Position numbers and translations under genes: made by a program. DNA of 64,000 bases from contig JBCCBM010000014.1 in the NCBI GenBank assembly GCA_039034015.1, positions 1 to 64,000 on the forward strand. The letters run 5' to 3'. This document shows positions 25,000 through 33,820 of the stretch, piece by piece. The DNA is from Acuticoccus sp039034015. GTDB lineage: Bacteria > Pseudomonadota > Alphaproteobacteria > Rhizobiales > Amorphaceae. The notes beneath the pieces are model-generated. The model was not told where the DNA came from and did no database searches. It worked only from the letters and a program-made list of their open reading frames with translations. Each line of letters opens with the position of its first letter. The first letter of the stretch is position 1.

Positions 25000-25533
25000 T
25001 CAATCCAGGAAGGTCATCGTGCCTTGCGGCAGGTCAACGGCGGCAAAGCCGGGGTAGGCGCGGCGAAGTTCGGCCATCTGGGCCGGGTCGCCGAGCCGCA
25101 TGAGATACCAGCGCCCGCCATCAAACAGGGCGAGCGTGTGGGCCGAACTCTCGATCCGGCCGACCGCATTCATCACGATCTGCGTTTTGGTGGGGATGAG
25201 CGCGTACTCGATCCCGTCGCCGGTGGCGCCCGTCGTGGCGCGCTCGGGCGTCATGGAGAACTCCAAAAGCGTCGCCTCTTCAAAGGATTGGCGCAGCATG
25301 CTTTGGAACGAGGCCTTCCACCGATCGACCGACGTGCCGGTTTGGGCGGCGAGCCCCTCCAAAATGCGCGGCGGCATCACGTCCACCATCACCGCATAGT
25401 CGCTCGTGCGCACCGCCGCCTCGAAGGCGGACAGGCGCGCATCGAGCGCGGCCGATTGGTCCCGCGTCAGCGCCGCGGCGGGCAGCGCAAGGGCAACAAT
25501 CAGCGCAGCAAGGAGGAGGCGCGCGGCCGTCAC
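25000..25533 (-). CDS. Hypothetical secreted protein inside the pnt operon
   Basis: A 177-residue protein with GTG start at 25533 that overlaps the pntA2 stop by four bases (GTGA). The N-terminus VTAARLLLAALIVALALPAAALT is a signal peptide. The mature part has one helical region and a C-terminal half predicted to be mostly strands (EYALIPTKTQIVMNAVGRIESS, GRWYLMRLGDPAQMAELRRAYPGF). I do not recognise a named family. It lies between pntA2 and pntB, so it is presumably made with the transhydrogenase. Confidence 0.75.
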   Translation of the reverse strand: MTAARLLLAALIVALALPAAALTRDQSAALDARLSAFEAAVRTSDYAVMVDVMPPRILEGLAAQTGTSVDRWKASFQSMLRQSFEEATLLEFSMTPERATTGATGDGIEYALIPTKTQIVMNAVGRIESSAHTLALFDGGRWYLMRLGDPAQMAELRRAYPGFAAVDLPQGTMTFLD

Positions 25534-25916
25534 TTTTTCTTCTTGTACATCGCCAGCATGCGCTGGGTGACGAGGAAGCCGCCAAAAATGTTCACCGACG
25601 CCAACACCAGCGCGATGAACCCAAAAATTTTCGCCCAAAGCGCCCCGTCCGCCTCCGTGAGCGAAACGCCGGTGGCAAGCAGCGCCCCCACGACGATGAC
25701 GGAGGAGATGGCGTTGGTGACGCTCATCAGCGGGGTGTGGAGCGCGGGCGTCACCGACCAGACAACGTAATAGCCGACGAAGATGGCGAGGACGAAGATC
25801 GCCAGGCGAAAGATCGTGGGGTCGATGGCGCCGCCGGAGGCCACCGCGACCGCTTCGGCCGACGCATCGGCCACCGTGGCGGCCGTCGTGGCCGCCTCTT
25901 GTGCGTAAGCTTGCAT
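25530..25916 (-). CDS. pntAB: NAD(P) transhydrogenase subunit alpha part 2 (membrane)
   Basis: A 128-residue subunit with three transmembrane segments: FRLAIFVLAIFVGYYVVWSV, VTNAISSVIVVGALLA and FGFIALVLASVNIFGGFLVTQRML. It is the small alpha-2 polypeptide of three-subunit transhydrogenases of alphaproteobacteria. The ATG at 25916 has GAAGG upstream; a TTG at 25931 would overlap the alpha-1 stop. The tail is lysine-rich (YKKKK). Confidence 0.93.
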   Translation of the reverse strand: MQAYAQEAATTAATVADASAEAVAVASGGAIDPTIFRLAIFVLAIFVGYYVVWSVTPALHTPLMSVTNAISSVIVVGALLATGVSLTEADGALWAKIFGFIALVLASVNIFGGFLVTQRMLAMYKKKK

Positions 25917-25927
25917 TGTCAAAACCT

Positions 25928-27076
25928 TCAAGCGGCAGATTTTGCGGCCGGGCCGCCAAACCGTTCGTGCACCAGCGCCCCATCACGGGTGAGGAGCGTT
26001 GCGGTCATCACCTCGTCATCCCATTTGGGCGCAAGGTTTTTGCTCTCTTTGTCGACCAGGATGGTGTCAACAAACGTATAAAGGTTCTTTGCGTAGAGCA
26101 GTGATGACGTGTTCGCGATCCGCCCCGGCACGTTTTTGTAGCCAATGATCTTCGCGCCGCCGACTTCGACAATCTCGCCGGCCACCGAACCGTCGACGTT
26201 GCCGCCCCGCTCCACCGCAAGATCCACCAAGATGGAGCCCGGCTGCATCGATGTCACCATCTCCGCCGAGACGAGATTTGGCGCGGGCCGGCCCGGGATC
26301 AGCGCGGTGGTGATCACAATGTCTTGTTTGGCAACGTGCGCGGCCACAAGCTCGGCCTGTTGGCGCTTGTAATCGTCCGACATTTCTTTGGCGTAGCCGC
26401 CGGCATCTTCCGCGGCCTTGAACTCATCGTTCTCCACGGCGACGAACTTTGCGCCGAGCGAGGCCACCTGTTCCTTCGCGGCAGGGCGCACATCCGTCGC
26501 GCTGACGGCCGCGCCAAGGCGCCGCGCCGTTGCGATCGCCTGGAGGCCCGCAACGCCCGCGCCCATCACGAAGACGCGCGCGGCGGGAACCGTGCCGGCC
26601 GCCGTCATCATCATGGGGATTGCGCGGTCGAACGCTTCCGCCGCATCGATGACGGCCTGGTAGCCGGCAAGGTTCGCCTGGCTGGACAAAATGTCCATCG
26701 ACTGCGCGCGGGTGATGCGGGGCATCAGCTCCATGGCGACCGCCGCAACGCCCGCGTCCGCCATCGCCTGGAGGCCCTCACGGTCACCAAATGGGTCGAG
26801 CGCGCCCACGACGATGGCGCCCTTTTTCATGGCGCCCAACACCTCCGCAGTGGGGCGGACGACGGTGAGCACGATGTCGGCACTGCCCACCGCCTCGGCG
26901 TTGGAGGCGGCGATGGTGGCGCCGGCGTCCTTAAAGGCGTCGTCGGTGATGCGGGCATCAGCGCCGGCACCGGCGGCAATCGCAACGGTTGCCCCCATCC
27001 CGACATAGCGTTTCACAACGTCCGGGGTGGCAGCCACCCGCGTGTCGTCAGCTTCAACAGGGACAGCGATCTTCAT
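25928..27076 (-). CDS. pntAA: NAD(P) transhydrogenase subunit alpha part 1 (NAD-binding)
   Basis: The 382-residue soluble domain I binds NAD(H). It begins MKIAVPVEADDTRVAATP, typical of the alanine dehydrogenase/PntA fold, and has the nucleotide loop VFVMGAGVAGLQAIATARRLGA and the mobile-loop region. DIVITTALIPGRPAPNLV is a family block. It is the first pnt gene, preceded by the 49-residue oxidase subunit gene 28 bases upstream on the same strand. Confidence 0.96.
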   Translation of the reverse strand: MKIAVPVEADDTRVAATPDVVKRYVGMGATVAIAAGAGADARITDDAFKDAGATIAASNAEAVGSADIVLTVVRPTAEVLGAMKKGAIVVGALDPFGDREGLQAMADAGVAAVAMELMPRITRAQSMDILSSQANLAGYQAVIDAAEAFDRAIPMMMTAAGTVPAARVFVMGAGVAGLQAIATARRLGAAVSATDVRPAAKEQVASLGAKFVAVENDEFKAAEDAGGYAKEMSDDYKRQQAELVAAHVAKQDIVITTALIPGRPAPNLVSAEMVTSMQPGSILVDLAVERGGNVDGSVAGEIVEVGGAKIIGYKNVPGRIANTSSLLYAKNLYTFVDTILVDKESKNLAPKWDDEVMTATLLTRDGALVHERFGGPAAKSAA

Positions 27077-27104
27077 GCGGCCCCCTTCGTGGCGCGAGAG
27101 ATTG

Positions 27105-27254
27105 TCATACGAGGAAGATAAGTAGGCCGATTAGCAAAATGACCACCGCCACGATGGACCATTTTGTGATGGACATGAACGCGTCATAGGTGCGCCGGTG
27201 ATCTTCGATGCTGGTGCGCGGGTGTTCGCCGCCCGTTGTGTCGTCGCCGCTCAT
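27105..27254 (-). CDS. aa3-type cytochrome c oxidase subunit IV (small, alphaproteobacterial)
   Basis: A 49-residue protein, MSGDDTTGGEHPRTSIEDHR onward, ending in one transmembrane helix (WSIVAVVILLIGLLIFLV). This is the pattern of PF07835, the single-helix subunit of the alphaproteobacterial aa3 oxidase. A copy directly upstream of the transhydrogenase genes is common in Hyphomicrobiales. The other oxidase subunits are not in the window. Confidence 0.85.
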   Translation of the reverse strand: MSGDDTTGGEHPRTSIEDHRRTYDAFMSITKWSIVAVVILLIGLLIFLV

Positions 27255-27260
27255 GCCATC

Positions 27261-27305
27261 CCCATGCGTTTCAGACCCATGCGTTTCAGACCCATGCGTT
27301 TGAGG
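27261..27305. repeat. 15-bp tandem repeat (three copies)
   Basis: CCCATGCGTTTCAGA is present exactly at 27261-27275 and 27276-27290, with a third, slightly changed copy at 27291-27305. The array lies between the stop of the DUF5996 gene (27318) and the start of the oxidase subunit gene (27254), on the leader side of the latter. Confidence 0.9.
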
Positions 27306-27317
27306 TCCCGCGTGTTG

Positions 27318-28271
27318 CTACCCACGCGCTCGCCGCCAATCAAGCGGCCGCACCACCCGAGGCTTGCCAAAGGGCGCGTCCAGCGCCTCATCCCACCCCG
27401 CCCGGCGCGCGGCCGCCACAAACGCGTGGTCCATAAATGCGAGCAGCGTTGCCGCCGGATCATCCGCCCGCGCCACCGCCGCATAGGGGAGCAAAAATTC
27501 GCCCAGCGCCGCGTCCCACCGGGCCTCCGCCGGCGCGATGGGCCCGTCCGAAAACCCGTCCGGCGTCGGATAGGCGTAGGCATAAAACATTGCCTCATCC
27601 GCCCCGTTGCCGCCTGGCCAAAACCCGGTGGAGGTGACGGCGTGGGAGTACGCCTCATGGGTGACAGCATCGGGAAGCGCGGGGATGCCGCCGGGGTGTT
27701 TTGGCGCCGGCGCGCCCGAAAAGCGCGTCACCGCAAGGTCGAACGAGCCCCAGAAGAGGTGCACCGGCGACGATTTTCCCAAGAAGCCGGCGCGGAACAC
27801 CTCATAGACCGCGGTGATTGCAACGAGCGCGCGGTGGTATCGCCGCACGGCCTCAAGGTCGAGCGGGCGCTCGGCGGCGTCCTGCGCAAAGGGCACGGGA
27901 TCGACCACCTCATTGGGCGCACCGTGCAGCCTCGGTGTGGCGCCAACAGTTTTGAGCGCGCGTGCAAACGCTTCAAAAAACCCGGCGATGGACATCGGCC
28001 GCAATGGCACCTCCGCCATCGCCCCGCCCAGCGCCTCCACCCGCACCGCACCGGTCGCAATGTCGATGGTAACGGTGGTGGGCACCTGCGGGTCCGGGAT
28101 AAGCCCCGTCGTGAGCCCCCGCGCGGTCGGGTAAAGTGTCGCGTGCCAGGAGTGGATCTGCCAGGGCGTGTGCGCCAGCCGGTATTTTCCGACAATCTGG
28201 CAAACCATGTGAAGCGTCGCGCAGGTGTCTTGCCATGGCGCGAAGGGAAGGTCCGGAAACGCTGTCATCAC
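27318..28271 (-). CDS. DUF5996 family protein
   Basis: A 317-residue cytosolic protein. Family landmarks are FAPWQDTCATLHMVCQIVGKYRLAHTP at the N-terminus, PVHLFWGSFDLAVTRFSG and TSTGFWPGG near the C-terminus. The function of the family is not known. A second ATG one codon downstream is an equally good start. It is upstream of the oxidase subunit and pnt genes on the same strand, with a 15-bp tandem repeat in between. Confidence 0.85.
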   Translation of the reverse strand: MMTAFPDLPFAPWQDTCATLHMVCQIVGKYRLAHTPWQIHSWHATLYPTARGLTTGLIPDPQVPTTVTIDIATGAVRVEALGGAMAEVPLRPMSIAGFFEAFARALKTVGATPRLHGAPNEVVDPVPFAQDAAERPLDLEAVRRYHRALVAITAVYEVFRAGFLGKSSPVHLFWGSFDLAVTRFSGAPAPKHPGGIPALPDAVTHEAYSHAVTSTGFWPGGNGADEAMFYAYAYPTPDGFSDGPIAPAEARWDAALGEFLLPYAAVARADDPAATLLAFMDHAFVAAARRAGWDEALDAPFGKPRVVRPLDWRRARG

Positions 28272-28788
28272 CCTCTCCGATGGGCGGCGTGTGGCCGCGC
28301 GCTACTGCCTTTTGCCCGGTCAGGCATCTGATTGTGTCACACACTGTGGGGAACGTCGCACCAGTGTGAGCCTCACCATGCCGCCAGCCGACCGGTCTGC
28401 CTTGGCCCGCCCGGCCAAAACTCTTCCCGAACGCGCAAAAGCACTTGCCCTTCATGGTCGTGCTGTCCGAAACCGTGGAACAGGGGGCCGCCGTCCTCAC
28501 ATATGACTGCAAGAGTGGACGGCAAACGCCTCGACCCAGAGGCCGACGATGTTTTCACCTTGATGGTGAGGCCGGATGGGGTTTCTGGTGGCGGATGATG
28601 CGGGGGGCGCGGCGTCATCGCGGTGGGCCGGCAGCGCGGCGTTTTCCTGCACCGGCCGCGCTTCGCGGCACAATTGCCACATTCCCACCACCAGCGCCGG
28701 GGGTGGAGGCCCGTGGTCGCCGCGTGCGCAACGCTTTTGACGCCCATGATGTTCTAAAGCAATGTCAGCCCGGCCGGGGGAGTTAGAC
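28272..28788. other. Divergent intergenic region of about 520 bp, no gene seen
   Basis: This stretch separates the divergent DUF5996 and DUF4870-like genes. Short open frames occur on both strands, but none has a ribosome-binding site together with a plausible composition. The best of them is a 31-codon frame near 28504-28599. I see no tRNA, riboswitch fold or clear repeat. Promoters for both flanking genes must lie here. Confidence 0.5.
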
Positions 28789-29226
28789 ATGTTCAAAAGT
28801 GCAATCCGAGAGCGCCGCCCAGCGCCCAGCGTCCCCTTGTCTGGCGCACGCCGCGAAGAGGTCGCGCCGGACACCGCGCGCCCCTCAAGATTCTTTGCCC
28901 CCTCCGTGGTGACGACGAAGCTGATTTACGCCGGCTTCCTCACCAGCCTTGCCATCCCACTGGTCGCCCTCATCGCCGGGTTTTACGCCCACCAGGGCGC
29001 CAAGCAGGACCCGCCGGCATGGCTTGCCACCCATTACCGCTACCAGTTGCGCACCTTCTGGATCGGCCTTGGCGCCAACCTCATCGCCTTCGCGCTCAGC
29101 TTTGCGGGCGTGGGCCTTTTGCTCTTCCCGCTGATTGCCGTTTGGGTGGTCGCGCGGGCGGTAAAAGGCCTCATCCGGGTTGCCCAAGGCGCGCCCATTG
29201 AAGAGCCGGACAGCTACTTCGTCTGA
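28789..29226 (+). CDS. DUF4870-like small membrane protein
   Basis: A 145-residue protein with a charged, proline-rich N-terminus (about 40 residues) followed by two or three transmembrane segments (LIYAGFLTSLAIPLVALIAGFY; FWIGLGANLIAFALSFAGVGLLLFPLIAVWVVARAVKG). WLATHYRYQLRTFWIG between them is the common DUF4870-type block. It ends in EEPDSYFV. GGGGGAG precedes the ATG. The role is unknown. Confidence 0.7.
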   Translation: MFKSAIRERRPAPSVPLSGARREEVAPDTARPSRFFAPSVVTTKLIYAGFLTSLAIPLVALIAGFYAHQGAKQDPPAWLATHYRYQLRTFWIGLGANLIAFALSFAGVGLLLFPLIAVWVVARAVKGLIRVAQGAPIEEPDSYFV

Positions 29227-29252
29227 GCGCGCGGGCTTTTGCGCCGCGGCGC

Positions 29253-29759
29253 CTATAGTGCCTTATACATGATGGTCGTCCCGTCGAGCGCGCCGGTCTG
29301 CGCGTCGATGCAATAGCCCGGGATGACGCCAACGGTGACAAAACCGAGCGAGCCATAAAGCGGCTCGGCGGCATCGCCCGTGCGCGTATCAAGGGTGAGG
29401 AGCGTGCGCCCATTTGCCCGGGCCGCCGTCTCAACCGCCGCCATCAGCGCCCGCGCGATCCCCTTGCGGCGATGCGCCGGGTCCACCAACAGCTTTGCAA
29501 CCTCGGCGCGGTGGGGCTGGTTTTGCGGCAACCCGATGACGAGCTGCACCGTCCCGATCACCGCGCCCTCCGCCTCCGCCACAAACAACAGGACATCCCC
29601 CGCCTCTACCTTTGGCGCGACACCGTCCCAAAACGCGCGCGCCGCATCGAGCGAGAATGGCTCGATAAACCCGACGCTTGCCCCCGCAAGGACACAGCGA
29701 TGGAGGAGGCCCGCAAGCCCCTCCCGTGTGGGCGAGAGGTCGGCAATGGGGGCAATCAT
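29253..29759 (-). CDS. GNAT-family N-acetyltransferase
   Basis: A 168-residue acetyltransferase with the acetyl-CoA-binding block VDPAHRRKGIARALM (the R/Q-x-x-G-x-G/A motif) and the C-terminal YGSLGFVTVGVIPGYCID. The substrate cannot be inferred. It is convergent with the DUF4870-like gene and lies downstream of the oligopeptide transporter genes on the same strand. Confidence 0.87.
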   Translation of the reverse strand: MIAPIADLSPTREGLAGLLHRCVLAGASVGFIEPFSLDAARAFWDGVAPKVEAGDVLLFVAEAEGAVIGTVQLVIGLPQNQPHRAEVAKLLVDPAHRRKGIARALMAAVETAARANGRTLLTLDTRTGDAAEPLYGSLGFVTVGVIPGYCIDAQTGALDGTTIMYKAL

Positions 29760-29822
29760 CGGATCACGAGGCGGCGGCGTCGGCGCGCATTGGCGGCGGA
29801 ACGGGGGGCACGGAAGGGCCGA

Positions 29823-30050
29823 TCAGCGCGCCCGTTCCACAGCGCCAAGCTCCGCCTGCGCCTCTTCGAACCACCCAATCACCTTCAGGCGATGGGCCTC
29901 CCCCCACGTCTCAACGAATTTGCGCGTCTTGAGGTCATTCTCGTCGCGCAGCTCTTCCAGCCGGCGCGCGACGAAGTCGTCCGTCAGCGGGATTTTGCAG
30001 AGGTTGACGATACAATTCTTCCAGTCCGCATAGTTGCGCAGCGCTGTCAT
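29823..30050 (-). CDS. Hypothetical protein, 75 residues
   Basis: A small soluble protein starting MTALRNYADWKNCIVNLCKIPLTDDFV, then a charged helical stretch (RLEELRDENDLKTRKFVETWG) and a short C-terminal helix. GGAGACG precedes the ATG. It lies 60 bases after the oligopeptide ATPase gene on the same strand. I recognise no family. Confidence 0.65.
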   Translation of the reverse strand: MTALRNYADWKNCIVNLCKIPLTDDFVARRLEELRDENDLKTRKFVETWGEAHRLKVIGWFEEAQAELGAVERAR

Positions 30051-30110
30051 CGTCGTCTCCAAACCGGTGAGCGTTGCAAGGATATAACAAACGCAGCGCC
30101 GCTCCCGCAA

Positions 30111-31721
30111 TCAGGCCGCCCGGACGGTCAAAAAGTCGGTGAGGTTGAAGGCGGCGCGCATCAGATCGCGCGTGTAGTCCGTTTGCGGTGCGTCAAAGAT
30201 CGCCTCTGTCTCCCCCTCTTCGACAATCGTGCCGCCTTTCATCACCATAACGCGGTCGGCGATCGCCCGCACAACGGCAAGGTCATGGCTGATGAAAACG
30301 TAGGTGAGGTCAAACTCGGCCTGCAGATCGCGCAAAAGGGCGATGACTTGCGCTTGCACCGAACGGTCGAGGGCGGATGTGGGCTCATCAAGGATCATGA
30401 CGGTGGGCCGCAACACAATCGCCCGCGCGATGGCGATCCTCTGCCGCTGCCCGCCGGAAAACTCGTGGGGGAAGCGGTTGCGCATTGAAGGCTCAAGCCC
30501 AACCTCGGTGAGCGCCGTTGCCACCCGCTCTGCACGCGCGTCCCGCCCGAGCGCGGCGTCGTGCACCTTCAGCCCCTCGGCGATGATCTCGCCCACCGTC
30601 ATGCGCGGGGAGAGCGAGCCATAAGGGTCCTGGAACACCATCTGAAGGTCGCCGCGGTGGGCGCGCATCTGCCGTGCGGTGAGCGCGGTGAGGTCGGTGC
30701 CGGCATAAACAACGCGGCCCGCCGAGGGCTGAAGCTGCACCAAAACGCGGCCGAGCGTTGACTTGCCGCTCCCCGATTCGCCCACCACACCCAGCGTTTG
30801 CCCCTTTTTGAGGCAGAGTGACACGCCCTGCACCGCTGTAAGATCAAACGGCTTTTTCAAAAGGCCGCCCGGACGGTGGAACGTGACGGTGATGTCGTCC
30901 GCCCGCAAAAGGTCGGGCGCGCTTTGCGCAACCGAGGGCTTTTGGCCGCTGGGCTCAGCGTCGAGCAGCATTTTTGTGTAGGCGTCTTTGGGCGCGGCAA
31001 AGAGGGTCTTTGTGTCCCCCTCCTCCACGATGCGGCCTTGGCGCATCACAATCACCCGGCTGCAAAACGCCTCCACGATGCCAAGATCGTGGGTGATGAA
31101 GAGGATCGACATTTGAAGCCGGGTTTGAAGCTCGGCCAAAAGCCCCAAAATTTCGGCCTGGATGGTGACGTCGAGCGCGGTTGTCGGCTCATCGGCAATC
31201 AAAAGGTCGGGCTCGTTGGCAAGCGCCATCGCGATCATCACCCGCTGGCGCTGCCCGCCCGACAGCTCGTAGGGGTAGGCCGAAAGCCGCTCCTCGGGTT
31301 CGGGCAACTGGACGAGCTTGAGAAGGTCGAGCGCGCGGGCGTTCGCCGCCTTGGCCGACAGGCCGCCGTGCACCATCAGCGGTTCTGAAATTTGCCGGCC
31401 AATTTTGTAGAGCGGGTCGAGGGAGGTCATCGGCTCCTGAAAGATCATGGTGACCGATTTGCCGCGGACTGCGTTCAGCGCGCGCCGCTTCAGCCCGATG
31501 AGGTTTTGCCCGCGATAGCGCACCGCCCCGCTCGCCTGCCCGTTGGCCGCCAAGAGCCCCATGGCGGCCATCATGGTTTGGCTTTTGCCGGACCCTGATT
31601 CGCCAACAATTGCAACGCTCTCGCCCTGCTCAACCGAGAAGGAGATGCCGCGGACCGCCTCCACCGCACCATCGGGCGTGTCGAAGGTGACGGTGAGATT
31701 GTCGACCTCGAAAAGCGCCAT
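30111..31721 (-). CDS. Oligopeptide ABC transporter, fused dual ATP-binding protein
   Basis: A 536-residue protein with two complete ABC domains, as in YejF or fused OppDF. The first has Walker A GESGSGKSQ and signature LSGGQRQRV; the second has GESGSGKST and FSGGQRQRI. Walker B blocks LLIADEPTTALD and MILDEPTSALD are intact, so both sites should hydrolyse ATP. The gene directly follows the permease gene (zero gap) and ends the four-gene transporter unit. Confidence 0.95.
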   Translation of the reverse strand: MALFEVDNLTVTFDTPDGAVEAVRGISFSVEQGESVAIVGESGSGKSQTMMAAMGLLAANGQASGAVRYRGQNLIGLKRRALNAVRGKSVTMIFQEPMTSLDPLYKIGRQISEPLMVHGGLSAKAANARALDLLKLVQLPEPEERLSAYPYELSGGQRQRVMIAMALANEPDLLIADEPTTALDVTIQAEILGLLAELQTRLQMSILFITHDLGIVEAFCSRVIVMRQGRIVEEGDTKTLFAAPKDAYTKMLLDAEPSGQKPSVAQSAPDLLRADDITVTFHRPGGLLKKPFDLTAVQGVSLCLKKGQTLGVVGESGSGKSTLGRVLVQLQPSAGRVVYAGTDLTALTARQMRAHRGDLQMVFQDPYGSLSPRMTVGEIIAEGLKVHDAALGRDARAERVATALTEVGLEPSMRNRFPHEFSGGQRQRIAIARAIVLRPTVMILDEPTSALDRSVQAQVIALLRDLQAEFDLTYVFISHDLAVVRAIADRVMVMKGGTIVEEGETEAIFDAPQTDYTRDLMRAAFNLTDFLTVRAA

Positions 31722-32834
31722 CTAGCGGTCCTTGGGGTCGAGCGCGTCGCGCAGGCCGTCGCCCAAAAAGTTGAGCGCAAACAAAAGGATGGTGAGCGTG
31801 ATGGACGGGAAAATCAGCATCCAGGGCGCCGCGCGCATGTTGCGTGCCCCTTCCGCAATCATAACGCCAAGGCTGGTGAGCGGCTCTTGGACGCCAAGCC
31901 CGAGGAACGACAAAAAGCTCTCCAAAAGGATCACCTTTGGGATGAGGAGCGTCATAAACACAATCACCGGGCCAAGCACATTGGGGATGATGTGGCGCCG
32001 CACGATGGCCGCGCGGGAGACGCCGAGCGCCTCCGCCGCCTGCACAAATTCGCGCCGTTTGAGCGAGAGCGTTTGCCCCCGCACAATGCGCGCCATGTCG
32101 AGCCATTCCACCGCGCCCACCGCAATGAACATCAAGACAATGTTGCGGCCAAAGAACACCACCAGCAAGATGACAAAGAATATGAACGGGAGCGAGTAAA
32201 GAACATCCACCACCCGCATCATGATGTTGTCGATCCGCCCGCCCAAAAAGCCGGCGGTGGCGCCGTAAAGCACGCCGATGAGGAGGGCGACACCGGTGGC
32301 CAGCGCCCCGATCATCAATGAAATGCGGATCGAAATCAGGATGCGCGCGGCAACATCGCGGCCGTTCTGGTCGGTGCCGAAGATGAAGCGGATCTCGTCC
32401 ACATCCGCCTCCAAGACGCCGGAGCGGCTGTCATCGGACACCTCCACGAGCTGGGCGTTGGAGAAGAGGTCCGACCGGTCGAGATAGCGGGTGAGTCGGG
32501 GGTCGAGGTCTCGGGAGGAGGCAATCGGGACGCGCACGGTGCCGCCCGCCATGGTGACGGCGCCAATGTCGACCCGGGCGCGGCGGAGCGCCGCTTCAGC
32601 GCCCGGCACAATCGCCTCCAGCCGGGGGTAGGGCGTGAGGCTGGCGGGCACGCGCACATAGTTGGTGTAGACTGTGCTGTAGTGGTGGGGCCACACCATC
32701 GGCCCGAACACGCCAAGGAGCGCGGCAAACCCGAGCACAAAAAGGCTCACCATCGCGGCCTTGTTGCGCCGCAACCGCAGCCACGCCGTTGCCCAAAGCG
32801 AGCGGCTTTTGGCGCCCGCCGCAGCGCTAGTCAT
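31722..32834 (-). CDS. Oligopeptide ABC transporter permease (OppC/YejE type)
   Basis: A 370-residue inner-membrane permease. After the first transmembrane segment (MVSLFVLGFAALLGVFGPMVW) a long extracytoplasmic insertion of about 100 residues precedes the core permease domain. The EAA loop reads QAAEALGVSRAAIVRRHIIPNVLGPVIV. The C-terminus is NFLGDGLRDALDPKDR, typical of OppC/DppC proteins. It lies 26 bases after the partner permease gene. Confidence 0.93.
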   Translation of the reverse strand: MTSAAAGAKSRSLWATAWLRLRRNKAAMVSLFVLGFAALLGVFGPMVWPHHYSTVYTNYVRVPASLTPYPRLEAIVPGAEAALRRARVDIGAVTMAGGTVRVPIASSRDLDPRLTRYLDRSDLFSNAQLVEVSDDSRSGVLEADVDEIRFIFGTDQNGRDVAARILISIRISLMIGALATGVALLIGVLYGATAGFLGGRIDNIMMRVVDVLYSLPFIFFVILLVVFFGRNIVLMFIAVGAVEWLDMARIVRGQTLSLKRREFVQAAEALGVSRAAIVRRHIIPNVLGPVIVFMTLLIPKVILLESFLSFLGLGVQEPLTSLGVMIAEGARNMRAAPWMLIFPSITLTILLFALNFLGDGLRDALDPKDR

Positions 32835-32860
32835 AACGCACGCTTTTGTGCGGGCGTGCG

Positions 32861-33784
32861 CTAATCATAACGCACGCGCGGGTCGATGGCGGCGTAAATG
32901 AGATCAACCACCAGGTTGAAAAGGACGATGAAGACCGCGATCACCACGACGGTGCCCATGACCAAGGTGTAGTCACGGTTGAGGGCACCTTGCACAAAAT
33001 AGCGGCCGATGCCCGGAATGCCGAAAATTGTCTCAACCACCACCGACCCTGTGAGGAGCGCCGCCGCGGCCGGGCCAAGGTAGGAGATCGCCGGGAGCGA
33101 GGCCGCCCGCAGCGCGTGAACGCCGACCACCATGCGCGCCGGAAGGCCGTAGGCGCGGGCGGTGCGCACATGGTCCGACCGCAGCGCCTCCAGCATTGCC
33201 CCGCGGATGAGCCGCGCAATCACCGCAATTTGCGGCAGCGCCAGCGTCACCACCGGCAACACCATGTGGGCGGGCGAAAAATCCTGCCAGCCGCCCGCCG
33301 GCAACCAGCCGAGCACCACGCCGAAAAGCAGCGAAAGAACCGGCGCCACCACAAAATTGGGCACCGTGATGCCAAAAGTGGCAAGGGAGATCACGAGCGT
33401 GTCGACCCACGAGTTTTGGTAAAGCGCGGCCACCACGCCGAGCGCTGCGCCAATGAGGAGCGCAAGTGTGAGCGCGGCCGCCCCCAGCTGGATGGAGATG
33501 GGAAGGCCCGCGCCCAGAAGGTCTTGGACGCGAAAATCGCGGTAGACGAAGCTTGGCCCAAGATCCCCCTGAAGGAGGTTGCCGAGGTAGAGAAGGTACT
33601 GTTTCCAAAGCGGCTGATCGAGCCCGAATGCGGCCTGGAGGTTGGCCATCACCTGCGCTTCCAGGGTGCGTTCGGCATCGAACGGGCCGCCGGGGGCAAT
33701 GCGCATCAGGAAAAATGCGACCGTGATAATCACGAAAAGCGTCGGGATGGCGCCCAGGAGGCGGCGGATCGCATAGCGGGCCAT
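32861..33784 (-). CDS. Oligopeptide ABC transporter permease (OppB/YejB type)
   Basis: A 307-residue permease with six transmembrane segments. It starts MARYAIRRLLGAIPTLFVIITVAFFLMRIAPGGPFD, the usual OppB/DppB N-terminus. The EAA loop is ARAYGLPARMVVGVHALRAASLP, and the C-terminus is LVVDLIYAAIDPRVRYD. It is second in the unit, after the binding-protein gene and a hairpin. Confidence 0.94.
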   Translation of the reverse strand: MARYAIRRLLGAIPTLFVIITVAFFLMRIAPGGPFDAERTLEAQVMANLQAAFGLDQPLWKQYLLYLGNLLQGDLGPSFVYRDFRVQDLLGAGLPISIQLGAAALTLALLIGAALGVVAALYQNSWVDTLVISLATFGITVPNFVVAPVLSLLFGVVLGWLPAGGWQDFSPAHMVLPVVTLALPQIAVIARLIRGAMLEALRSDHVRTARAYGLPARMVVGVHALRAASLPAISYLGPAAAALLTGSVVVETIFGIPGIGRYFVQGALNRDYTLVMGTVVVIAVFIVLFNLVVDLIYAAIDPRVRYD

Positions 33785-33791
33785 GACGAAA

Positions 33792-33814
33792 GGCGCCGCG
33801 GAGACCGCGGCGCC
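33792..33814 (-). terminator. Intercistronic hairpin after the peptide-binding-protein gene
   Basis: GGCGCCGCGG (33792-33801) and CCGCGGCGCC (33805-33814) form a perfect ten-base-pair stem with a three-base loop, beginning six bases after the binding-protein stop. TTTCG follows on the minus strand. Such hairpins between a binding-protein gene and its permease genes often stabilise or partially terminate the transcript, giving more binding protein than permease. Confidence 0.7.
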
Positions 33815-33820
33815 AAACCT

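Noticed and set aside
27251..27670. A 139-codon minus-strand frame running through the 15-bp repeat
   Set aside because: It overlaps the DUF5996 gene out of frame and consists of low-complexity P/R/G sequence before the repeat.
28504..28599. A 31-codon frame starting MTARVDGKR in the 520-bp gap
   Set aside because: No clear ribosome-binding site and no recognisable feature; left as a possibility only.
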